From Lysobacterales bacterium UBA2790 (GTDB lineage Bacteria > Pseudomonadota > Gammaproteobacteria > Xanthomonadales > Xanthomonadaceae): DNA of 14,381 nt. Made by a program: the position numbers and the translations under genes. Positions within the stretch are counted from its first letter, which is position 1. Each line of letters begins with the position of its first letter. This document shows positions 5,857 to 13,404 of the stretch, in pieces. The stretch is from contig DEHW01000200.1 of NCBI GenBank assembly GCA_002352135.1, positions 1 to 14,381 on the forward strand, written 5' to 3'. The notes beneath the pieces were generated by a model, which saw only the letters and a program-made list of their open reading frames with translations, made no database searches and had not been told where the DNA came from.

Positions 5857-8800
5857 TCAGTGGCTCAGCACGCGGCGCAAAGCTGCGCGTGCTGCGTCGA
5901 AGGAGAAGTGCGTCTGCACATTGCGTAGGCCGTTGTCCGAGAGCTGCTGCCACAGTGCTTCATCGTGATAGAGGCGCAGCACGGCGGCGGCAAAATCGGC
6001 TGCGTTGTCGGCGACAAGGACATCGCGTTCGGGCTCGGCATACATGCCCTCGACTGCGATCGGTGTGGCGACCACGGGCTGTCCGTAACTCATGCTCATG
6101 TTAACTTTGCCCTTGACGCCCGCACCCCAGCGTAAAGGCGCGACGGCAATACGGATGCCATCCAGCAAGGGTTCGATGTCCTCGACGAAACCGTGGAACA
6201 CGATGCCGTCGCGTTCCGCCAGTTTGGCGATGTTCTCGGGGGCCTTGCTGCCGATGATGTGGAAGCGGATGGTCGGATCCTGGGCACGGATCAACGGCAG
6301 GATGTCATCGGCGAACCACTGCACGGCATCGACATTGGGCGGATGCTGGTAGCCGCCGACGAACATCAGATCGGCCCGTTCGGCGAACTCGGCACGGCGG
6401 CCAAACACCTCATGCACGTTGGACAGCACCTCCACCTGGGCTTCCGGCACTTCGTTCGCCAGCAGGCTCTGTTCGACCGGACTGACCACCAGGGTGACGT
6501 CGCAGCGACGCATCAACTCAAGCTCTTTTTCGCGGGTCACGGCCGCCTGTCGATGCAGGTCTTCCCGCTGGGCGAGTTCCGCCTCGCGTTGCTCGCGCAG
6601 GTAGTGCAGATCGACGGTGTCGAACGCCAGTCGGGCCTCCGGTGCGTGCTGGCGGACCAGATCGACGTACTGGCTGGCGATGTAGTGTCGGCTCAGGATC
6701 ACTGCATCCAGCAAGGAACCCTGTTCGGCAAACCAGCGCACCGGGTCGGAAAGGAAGGGATGCCAAAGCACCTCAACCCCCAACTGCTGCAGGTCGGCGG
6801 TATAGCGCGGCAGCCAAGCGCGATTGTCGGCGAAGAAACGAATGGCGCAGCCCTCAGCGCGCAGCACTTTCATCAGATTCACCATGCGCAGCGAGCCCGA
6901 GTCCTGATCCGGTGTGGGCGTTGTTGCATCGATGATCAACACGTGGCGAGTGTCGCGATGCTGGCGCGCGGTCTCGATACGCGTGCCGGCGGGCGGGTGT
7001 TGCTGCAGACGCTCGCGCCAGCGTTCGAGGAACTTCTGCTGGTTGACGACTTGATAGGCCTTGACGCCAGTCGTGGTATCCGTGCCGGAGCTGATGCCTT
7101 CGAAATGCACCACGCTGGCGGCGGGTTGATACAGCACGCGTAAGCCCTTGGTCCAGACCTTCATGGCGAGGTCGGTGTCTTCGTAGTAGGCCGGGGCGTA
7201 GTGGCGATCAAAGCCGCCGAATTCGTTGAATAGCGCCGTGGGTACTGCGATGGCGGCACCCGAGCAGTAGTCGGCTTCGCGGACGAAGTTGTACTCCGGC
7301 GCGGAGGGGTCGCCAAATCGGCCGTAGTTCCAGCCCGAGGCATCCGCAAAAACAATGCCGCCCGCTTCCTGCAGTCGACCGTCTGGATAGATCAGTTTGG
7401 CACCGACCAGGCCGACATCGGCATGTGTGCTGAAGGTGTTGATGAGGGCATCCAGCCAGCCCGGTTGTACCGCAGTGTCGTTGTTGAGAAACACCAGGTA
7501 CTCGCCGCGTGCAGCCTCCGCGCCCGCATTGCAGGCGCCAATGAAGCCCAGATTCTCGACGTTGCGCAGATAGCGCAGCCCCGTGATCTGCGGCAACGTG
7601 GCTTGCGTTTCATCCGAAGAACAGTCGTCCACTACGATGATCTCGGCCTGCACGTGTGAAGGTTGCGCCGCGATCGAACGCAGGCAGGTAAGGGTGTGAT
7701 CGAGGTGGTTGTAGGCCGGAATGATGACGCTGACCTTCGGCTGCTCTGGGCAAGGCAATTCGAACGGCGCGAACGGTGCTGCGGCAGGGATATGCAGTTC
7801 GATGCTCGGCTGAGCCGGTGAGAACTCCTGTCGCGCGCGTTGCAGCGTGCCTTTGATGCCCCTCGATTTGAGGCTTCGGAGGCTGCGATGCAGCACCGAC
7901 AACAGCCGTTGTTGGCGAAACCGCAGGCGGCTGAACAGGCCGCCGATGACACGCCGCATACCGCGCAGCGGACGGGTCAAACGCCAGGAGCTGCTTTGCA
8001 GAATGGCGTTGCGGGTCTGTTCGAAGTGCGCGCGTTCGGCATGCAGATCCAGCAGGCGTTGGCGAATCTGCTGGCCGAGCGCCTGTTCTGCCGCCGCGCT
8101 GTGAAGCGCGCCATTGGCTTCTTCCTGCAGCACGCGATGTGCATCGGCGAGTTCCAGTTCGGCGGCCTGCAGCGCGCGAGAGAGGACGCCTCTTTCGGCG
8201 TCTGCTGCTTGCAAGGAAGCCTCATTGCGCTGGCGTTCCTGCAGTGCGGCCTGTTGCGTTTCGCGCAATTCCCGATCCAGGCCAAAGCCCCAGGCAGCGC
8301 GCTTTTCCAGATCGATATGCTGGGTTTCGATTTGTGCCTGCAACGCGCGGAGTTGGCTCTGCAGAGCGCGGCGCAAGCGGGTTTCCTGCTGGCTCTGCAG
8401 AACACGCGGCGTCGCTCGCTCGGACTGCCGCGCCTCCACAGTTTGGGTTGACGGGAAGGCCGTCAGATAGCGGGCATGCACCACGCCGGTCGACTCGGGC
8501 TGCGGGGCATTCGTGCGCAGACGTTGCAGCAGGTCGCGTCGGGTCCGCAGCCGCAACAGCGCAGTGCGTGCCTGTTGCGCATCCGGCTCGATCAAAAAGC
8601 CATCAATGCCATCGCGGATACGTTCGGCATAGCTGCCGATCCGTGTTGCCAGGACAGGCAGGCGCAGAGACCACATTTCCGACAGGCTGTAGCCGAAGGT
8701 CTCGGCCACCGTGGCTGGCAGGAAGACCAGGTCCGGCTTGAATGCGGCGACCTGCGCGGGCAGGTCGTCGTGGGCATAGTTCAACACCACATGCACGTGG

Positions 8801-10305
8801 TCATGTCCGAAGAAGCGCATCCCGGCATGACCACATCCCAGCAGAACCCATTCGATGCCCGGCAGTGGTTCGCTCAACACCTGGGCCAGCAAGTCTTCGC
8901 CCTTGCCGCCGTTGATGCGTCCGGGTACCAGCACGCGCAGGGTGTCGCGCTCGGGCGGCTGATTGTCGACCGCCGCTGCCTTCCAGGGTGCCAGACCATG
9001 GGCCTGCACGATCCATCGACCGCCCGTCAGTTCGGCGGCAAGTCGACAGACGTTGCGGCGCACGCTGTCGGTGGGCGCAAACAGCGTCGCTTCGCTCTGC
9101 GTCAGCGCGTTGAGGTACTGCGTGCGCAGCTGTCGCCAGTAGTCGAGGGATTGTTCGCGGAACGGTGCAACCGCCCCGTTCGATAGCAGTGTCTGCAGTG
9201 CCTCATCGCTGGCGTCAAAATCGTTTGACCCGAAGTCCGCGTGCAACGCGGGCCATAGCGGAAAGTAGTCGTGACAGACCACATGGGTTGGCAAGCCGGT
9301 CCGCAGCACATCCAGTGAGTGCCCGATCACCGAGGAAACCAGCACTGCACCGACCGCAAACTCGGTGCACACCGAATGCAGCAGGTCTTGCACTTCGGCG
9401 CTGTGCAGGGCGGTGACGCTGATCGGCTCACTCAACACCCAACGGCGCAGCGGCGGCTGGTCCAGGTCGTGATGCAGGCACAGCGCTTGCGCGGTCAGAT
9501 TCGCCTTTGGATCAGCTTCCGCACGCAGCACCAGATGATGGGTTTGCTGATCGATGCCCGCCGCCATCAAGTCGCGAACGAAGCGCTCACTGCCGCCACC
9601 CCAGCCATGCAGAACGTGCAGCAGAACCTTGCGGCCATCCAGTCCGAAGCGTGCTGGCGGTGGTTGATCTGGTGTCACCCCCAGATCAAGCAGTGATCCG
9701 CCCAGTTGCGCGGCGGCGGCATTGCTTGGTGCGGTGCCTTGATCAACATCGCCATCGCTGATTGCCGCGCAGGCTGTCCACAAGCTGTCTATTCCGAGCG
9801 GAACATCCAGGGTATCCGTCGCTTGGGGCAGGGCCAGCAAGGCGTCCTCGCACCACAGTGAAGCAGCGGGATTGAAGCCATGCCCCGCCAGCGTGGCGCG
9901 CTCGCCCAGCGCCCAAGCCCAGCGGTCAACGACCTCCTGTCCGGCATCCAGCAAGCCGCGCAGAGGCGCATGCACGGCGAGCTGGTCGAGGCCCAGCGGA
10001 GAAATCACGCCGTTCGAGCGTGACTCTGCCGCCAGCAACAATCGATGCAGCAGTCCTTGTGGCAGCGCTTGATCGGCAGAGACCAGAAACACACTTCGAG
10101 CACCGGCCGCTCGGGCCATATGCAGCGCGCGCAACGGCGAGTCGGCCATCACCATCGCACTGGGATCGAGACGTTCGCGCTCCAGTGAGGTGGGCTGCAC
10201 TAGCTCGTCGTCGGGATTCTGCGAGGCGATGACTGCCTCGAGATGGGGGGCGTACAAAGCGAGCGTGACCTTGGGCAAGCCCGGAACGGCGGCGGAAAGA
10301 CTCAA
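5857..10305 (-). CDS. Very large multidomain glycosyltransferase (GT4 - coiled coil - GT2 - GT4)
   Basis: A 1482-residue protein with several sugar-transfer modules, probably cytoplasmic or membrane-peripheral because no signal peptide or transmembrane helix is seen. Order: 1-210, a divergent segment with FLVSADQALPQGLLHRLL near 73-90 that resembles the middle of a GT-A fold but lacks an obvious nucleotide-binding start; 225-610, GT-B/GT4-like, with the glycine loop GWGGGSERFVRDL at 234-246, PGRINGGKGEDLL at 461-473 and the EX7E pair E535/E543; 635-770, Gln/Glu/Ala/Leu-rich coiled coil; 765-830, SSSWRLTRPLR plus a basic linker; 856-1075, GT2 with VSVIIPAYN, DDCSSDE, NND at 941-943 and YYEDTDL at 1040-1046; 1115-1482, a second GT4-like module ending in PLRWGAGVKGKV and PVVATPIAVEGM. 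It starts at TTG with GGGA six bases upstream, behind a good promoter. Acceptor and product are unknown; O-antigen, capsule or protein glycosylation are all possible. It has no polysaccharide-gene neighbours here. Confidence 0.92.
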   Translation of the reverse strand: MSLSAAVPGLPKVTLALYAPHLEAVIASQNPDDELVQPTSLERERLDPSAMVMADSPLRALHMARAAGARSVFLVSADQALPQGLLHRLLLAAESRSNGVISPLGLDQLAVHAPLRGLLDAGQEVVDRWAWALGERATLAGHGFNPAASLWCEDALLALPQATDTLDVPLGIDSLWTACAAISDGDVDQGTAPSNAAAAQLGGSLLDLGVTPDQPPPARFGLDGRKVLLHVLHGWGGGSERFVRDLMAAGIDQQTHHLVLRAEADPKANLTAQALCLHHDLDQPPLRRWVLSEPISVTALHSAEVQDLLHSVCTEFAVGAVLVSSVIGHSLDVLRTGLPTHVVCHDYFPLWPALHADFGSNDFDASDEALQTLLSNGAVAPFREQSLDYWRQLRTQYLNALTQSEATLFAPTDSVRRNVCRLAAELTGGRWIVQAHGLAPWKAAAVDNQPPERDTLRVLVPGRINGGKGEDLLAQVLSEPLPGIEWVLLGCGHAGMRFFGHDHVHVVLNYAHDDLPAQVAAFKPDLVFLPATVAETFGYSLSEMWSLRLPVLATRIGSYAERIRDGIDGFLIEPDAQQARTALLRLRTRRDLLQRLRTNAPQPESTGVVHARYLTAFPSTQTVEARQSERATPRVLQSQQETRLRRALQSQLRALQAQIETQHIDLEKRAAWGFGLDRELRETQQAALQERQRNEASLQAADAERGVLSRALQAAELELADAHRVLQEEANGALHSAAAEQALGQQIRQRLLDLHAERAHFEQTRNAILQSSSWRLTRPLRGMRRVIGGLFSRLRFRQQRLLSVLHRSLRSLKSRGIKGTLQRARQEFSPAQPSIELHIPAAAPFAPFELPCPEQPKVSVIIPAYNHLDHTLTCLRSIAAQPSHVQAEIIVVDDCSSDETQATLPQITGLRYLRNVENLGFIGACNAGAEAARGEYLVFLNNDTAVQPGWLDALINTFSTHADVGLVGAKLIYPDGRLQEAGGIVFADASGWNYGRFGDPSAPEYNFVREADYCSGAAIAVPTALFNEFGGFDRHYAPAYYEDTDLAMKVWTKGLRVLYQPAASVVHFEGISSGTDTTTGVKAYQVVNQQKFLERWRERLQQHPPAGTRIETARQHRDTRHVLIIDATTPTPDQDSGSLRMVNLMKVLRAEGCAIRFFADNRAWLPRYTADLQQLGVEVLWHPFLSDPVRWFAEQGSLLDAVILSRHYIASQYVDLVRQHAPEARLAFDTVDLHYLREQREAELAQREDLHRQAAVTREKELELMRRCDVTLVVSPVEQSLLANEVPEAQVEVLSNVHEVFGRRAEFAERADLMFVGGYQHPPNVDAVQWFADDILPLIRAQDPTIRFHIIGSKAPENIAKLAERDGIVFHGFVEDIEPLLDGIRIAVAPLRWGAGVKGKVNMSMSYGQPVVATPIAVEGMYAEPERDVLVADNAADFAAAVLRLYHDEALWQQLSDNGLRNVQTHFSFDAARAALRRVLSH

Positions 10306-10311
10306 GCGAAA

Positions 10312-10315
10312 TCCC
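10312..10315 (-). promoter_or_regulatory. Ribosome binding site for the glycosyltransferase TTG start
   Basis: On the reverse strand GGGA is followed by TTTCGC and then TTG, a spacing of six bases. The next in-frame ATG codons are at residues 51 and 53 and would remove the N-terminal strand KVTLALYA, so the TTG is preferred. Confidence 0.5.
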
Positions 10316-10334
10316 AGCGACAGAACAAACGTGG

Positions 10335-10363
10335 ATTATCGCTGGCGGCGCACGGATTGAGAA
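10335..10363 (-). promoter_or_regulatory. Sigma-70-like promoter of the glycosyltransferase gene
   Basis: On the reverse strand TTCTCA (10363-10358, four of six matches to TTGACA) and GATAAT (10340-10335, five of six matches to TATAAT) are separated by exactly 17 bases. Transcription would start near 10328, giving a leader of about 22 bases that contains the GGGA site and ends at the TTG start. The remainder of the divergent gap up to mrcB (10364-10469) shows no equally good forward promoter. Confidence 0.55.
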
Positions 10364-10459
10364 CGCCGGATGAACCGCGCATCGTCGTGCCAGGCGGCCA
10401 GACCATTACACTTCGTCGCGGGATCGGATGCGGACGACGCGCCGCCGCAACGATTGATT

Positions 10460-10464
10460 GGAGA
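10460..10464 (+). promoter_or_regulatory. Ribosome binding site that decides the mrcB start
   Basis: GGAGA lies five bases before the GTG at 10470. The frame is also open from a TTG at 10458, but that codon overlaps this motif and has no Shine-Dalgarno of its own, so the GTG is preferred. Confidence 0.6.
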
Positions 10465-10469
10465 GACGG

Positions 10470-12770
10470 GTGGCCAAACCGAGTGCGGAGCAGGTGGGAA
10501 ATCGCATGTGGTTCAGTATGTTGCGTGCGTCATTCTGGCTCAGCCTGGGGCTGCTCGTGGGTTTTCTCGGTCCCTATGCCTGGGTGGTTGATCGACGCGT
10601 GGCCGAAGACTTCGCCGCCCTGCAGTGGCAGGTGCCGACCCGTGTCATGGCTCGGCCACTGCGCTTGCAGCCGGGAATGCCACTCGACATCGCGATGTTG
10701 CGCGCGGAACTGCAGGCGTCGGCCTACCACGAGGATGACGAAGGTGCCGATCCGGGGCGCTTCGTCGTGCGCGGCGGCGAGGTGCTTCTGACGACGCGTG
10801 CCTATGACGATATGGATGGTGCGCAGCCTTCGCGGCATTTGCGCTTGTCGCTCGCCAATCAGCGTTTGACCGCGTTGCAGGATGCCGGTGGCCGTCCGCT
10901 GAGCGAGGCGCGAATCGATCCAGCGAGGATTGCGACCCTTTATGGCGAGCAGCAGGAAGAGCGGCGGCTGCTGGCGTTGGAAGAGGTTCCCGAACTGCTG
11001 CTGGTCAGTCTGCAGGCGGTCGAGGATCGCGACTTCAAAAGCCACTTCGGCATCGATTTTGGCGGCATCGTGCGTGCAGCATGGACCAATCTTCGCCACG
11101 GCGAAGTGCGTCAGGGCGGCAGCACACTGACGCAACAACTGGTGCGGAATCTCTACCTGTCGCGCGAGCAGACCTTGTGGCGCAAGTTTCGTGAGATCGT
11201 TCACGCACTGGTGATCGAGCGCCGTTTCAGCAAGGCGCAGATTCTTCAGGCCTACATCAATCAGGTCTTTCTTGGCCAGGATGGTGAGCAGGCCGTGCAT
11301 GGGTTCGGTGCCGCGGCCGAGTTCTGGTTCGGGCGCGATGTCGAGCACCTCAAGCCCCACGAGATCGCCTTGCTGGTCGGCATGATTCGCGGGCCGTCCT
11401 GGTATGACCCGCGACGTCAGCCTGAGCGCGCCTTGCAACGGCGCAATTCGGTGCTGGACACGCTGGCTGAAACGGGCGTGTTGCCGCCGGAGCAAGCGGC
11501 TGCCGCAAAGAAACTGCCACTGGGGGTGCGCAGCGATGCGGGAGTACGGCGCAATCGTGCCCCGGCCTTCCTGGCCCTGGTCAAAACACAGTTGGCAAAC
11601 GACTATCGCAGCGAGGATCTGCGTGGCGCAGGACTGACCTTGCTGACCACGCTGGCACCTTCGGCTCAGTCGGCGGTGGAAACTGCCGCGAAGGCGCAGC
11701 TGCAGGCTTTGTCGAAGCCCGACCGGGCGGCTTTGCAGGTTGCCGTGGTGATGAGCGATCCGCGTACCGGCGAGGTGCTTGCCTTGCTGGGGGATCGCAA
11801 TCCGGCGGCGCAGGGATTCAATCGCGCACTCGATGCGCAGCGGCCAGTGGGTTCCTTGCTGAAGCCGCTGGTCTATCTGCTCGCTCTCGCGCAGCCGTCG
11901 CGCTGGTCGTTGGCGAGCACGGTGGAGGACGCACCGCTGGACGTCGCCCTGCCGAATGGCAAGCGTTGGCGGCCAGACAATTCCGATGGCCGCAGTCATG
12001 GTCTGGTGACCCTGCAGGATGCGCTGGTGCATTCCTACAACCAGGCGACGGTTCGGGTGGGTCTGGATGTCGGCATGGACCGCTTGAGTCGATTGATCGA
12101 AGCACTTTCCGGCGTTGCGCCCGCACCGCATCCCTCGTTGGTGCTGGGCGCGGTGGACATGAGCCCTTACCAGGTGGCGCAGCTTTATCAGTTCTTGGCA
12201 TCGGGTGGACAGATTCAACCCCTGCGCGCCATTCGTGCGGTACTGGACGCGCAGGCCAAGCCACTGCAGCGTTACGACTCCACCGCTGCACCCGCAGAGA
12301 AGGGCGATGCGCTTGCTGCGCGCTTGGTCGGCTTGGCGCTGCAGGAAGCGGTGCGCAGCGGCACGGCGCGCGGCTTGCTTGCGGAGGGACTGGGACATCT
12401 GGCGCCCGCTGGCAAGACCGGCACGAGTAACGATGGTCGTGACAGTTGGTTTGCTGGCTACACCGGCAGCTATCTGGGTGTGGTGTGGGTCGGCAATGAC
12501 GACAATGCGGCGACGGGCCTGTATGGCGCCAGCGGTGCCATGCGCGTCTGGGCGAAAACCTTTTCTGCGCTGCCGAATGCAACTCTGCAGTTGGGCGACG
12601 AAGGGGTCGAGTGGGTCTGGTTGCATCCCGAGCACGAGGCGAGGACCGATCCGTCTTGTCCCGGCGCACGCCGCATGGCCTTCGTGGCGGGCTATGCGCC
12701 AGAGGATTTCGACGGCTGCCCGCTCGCGCGTCTAAGGCATTGGTTTGGTGGCGATGATGGCCGCGATTGA
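10470..12770 (+). CDS. mrcB: Penicillin-binding protein 1B (bifunctional class A PBP)
   Basis: PBP1B polymerises lipid II into glycan strands (GT51 transglycosylase) and crosslinks the peptides (transpeptidase); it is anchored in the inner membrane with its catalytic domains in the periplasm. The 766-residue product, numbered from the GTG start, shows a short cytoplasmic tail, one transmembrane helix at about 15-40, a UB2H-like region at about 50-145, the GT51 domain at about 155-330 with catalytic Glu185 in AVEDRDF and the RQGGSTLTQQLVRN motif, and the transpeptidase domain from about 420 with SLLK (Ser462, Lys465), SYN (522-524) and KTGT (649-652). All catalytic motifs are intact. The tail after 680 differs from E. 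coli and holds two cysteines (about 730 and 750) that could form a periplasmic disulfide. The UB2H region is the docking site for an outer-membrane lipoprotein activator, and a lipoprotein gene follows 70 bases downstream. Confidence 0.96.
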   Translation: MAKPSAEQVGNRMWFSMLRASFWLSLGLLVGFLGPYAWVVDRRVAEDFAALQWQVPTRVMARPLRLQPGMPLDIAMLRAELQASAYHEDDEGADPGRFVVRGGEVLLTTRAYDDMDGAQPSRHLRLSLANQRLTALQDAGGRPLSEARIDPARIATLYGEQQEERRLLALEEVPELLLVSLQAVEDRDFKSHFGIDFGGIVRAAWTNLRHGEVRQGGSTLTQQLVRNLYLSREQTLWRKFREIVHALVIERRFSKAQILQAYINQVFLGQDGEQAVHGFGAAAEFWFGRDVEHLKPHEIALLVGMIRGPSWYDPRRQPERALQRRNSVLDTLAETGVLPPEQAAAAKKLPLGVRSDAGVRRNRAPAFLALVKTQLANDYRSEDLRGAGLTLLTTLAPSAQSAVETAAKAQLQALSKPDRAALQVAVVMSDPRTGEVLALLGDRNPAAQGFNRALDAQRPVGSLLKPLVYLLALAQPSRWSLASTVEDAPLDVALPNGKRWRPDNSDGRSHGLVTLQDALVHSYNQATVRVGLDVGMDRLSRLIEALSGVAPAPHPSLVLGAVDMSPYQVAQLYQFLASGGQIQPLRAIRAVLDAQAKPLQRYDSTAAPAEKGDALAARLVGLALQEAVRSGTARGLLAEGLGHLAPAGKTGTSNDGRDSWFAGYTGSYLGVVWVGNDDNAATGLYGASGAMRVWAKTFSALPNATLQLGDEGVEWVWLHPEHEARTDPSCPGARRMAFVAGYAPEDFDGCPLARLRHWFGGDDGRD

Positions 12771-12840
12771 TCGGGTTATGGCAGGCTTTGGTCTGCGCTG
12801 CGCTCAGTACCGGTGTTTTTGCAATGAGGGTTTCAGAACG

Positions 12841-13377
12841 ATGCAAGTGACGACTTCAAGCACGCGGCTCGCGTGGGCGTTGTGGCTGGGCTGCACACTG
12901 CTCATGCTGGGTTGCGCCCGGCCGAGTCAGGAACCAGCGGCCGTCAAGGCACCTGAACCGCCGCCGCGCGATCTGCTGGCGGAGATGGCCGTGCTGGCGA
13001 GCGGGCCGGATGGCATCGAGGTGCAACCCTTGCCCGATCCGGAACTGGAGGATTTGCTGGCGGCAGCGGAACAAGCCATTGTTCGACGTGAACTGGAGCA
13101 GGCGGATCGTCTGCTTGAGCAGGCGCTTAGCCTGCGACCGGAGCATCCCGAAGTGCTGCAGCGGCGCGCTGAGGTGGCACTCGCCAAGCATGCGTTGGAT
13201 CAGGCGGAAACCCTCGCCATTGCTTCGTGGGAACGCGGTCCGAAGTTGGGGCCGCTGTGTCGACGCAACTGGGCCGCCATTCGCCTTGCACGCGAAGTCC
13301 GCGGCAGCGTGCAGGCGGCGGAGGTGGCTCGCCAACAAGGTGTGCAATGCACGATTGCTGCGCCGGTGCGGATGTAG
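12841..13377 (+). CDS. lpoP: TPR lipoprotein, probable PBP1B activator LpoP
   Basis: A 178-residue secreted lipoprotein. The signal peptide has hydrophobic residues 9-24 and a lipobox LMLGC with the lipidated Cys at 25; the residues after it (Ala, Arg, not Asp) favour the outer membrane. A Pro/Ala-rich linker at about 28-45 leads to an alpha-helical TPR-like domain at about 67-165 (AAAEQAIVRRELEQADRLLE, LRPEHPEVLQRRAEVALAKH). Cys140 and Cys170 are the only cysteines of the mature domain apart from the lipidated one and may form a disulfide. In Pseudomonas aeruginosa a TPR lipoprotein, LpoP, encoded beside the PBP1b gene, activates that enzyme in the role LpoB plays in E. coli; the position directly after mrcB and the architecture suggest the same here. 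The name rests on context and domain type, not on alignment. The ATG has GAGGG ten bases upstream. Upstream in-frame starts from 12745 would overlap mrcB and bury the signal peptide. Confidence 0.8.
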   Translation: MQVTTSSTRLAWALWLGCTLLMLGCARPSQEPAAVKAPEPPPRDLLAEMAVLASGPDGIEVQPLPDPELEDLLAAAEQAIVRRELEQADRLLEQALSLRPEHPEVLQRRAEVALAKHALDQAETLAIASWERGPKLGPLCRRNWAAIRLAREVRGSVQAAEVARQQGVQCTIAAPVRM

Positions 13378-13404
13378 TCTGGCGTGCCGCCGTCCTCGCC
13401 TGAA

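Noticed and set aside
5725..5860. tRNA-Cys 3' end as an integration site for the large glycosyltransferase gene
   Set aside because: No copy of the tRNA 3' end was seen near 10306-10470 and no integrase or recombinase gene is present; base composition of the gene also looks like its neighbours.
6193..7143. A 316-codon forward frame opposite the glycosyltransferase C-terminus
   Set aside because: It lies opposite conserved GT2/GT4 motifs that are clearly read on the reverse strand, and it shows no domain of its own.
10530..12635. A 701-codon open frame on the reverse strand opposite mrcB
   Set aside because: Its translation is rich in Gln, His, Arg and Cys with no recognisable domain, while the forward strand holds a complete PBP1B with all catalytic motifs. 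Long antisense frames are common in GC-rich genes.
12745..12840. Upstream ATG start at 12745 for the lipoprotein
   Set aside because: It would overlap mrcB and put 32 residues before a good signal peptide and lipobox; the ATG at 12841 has its own GAGGG and gives a normal lipoprotein.
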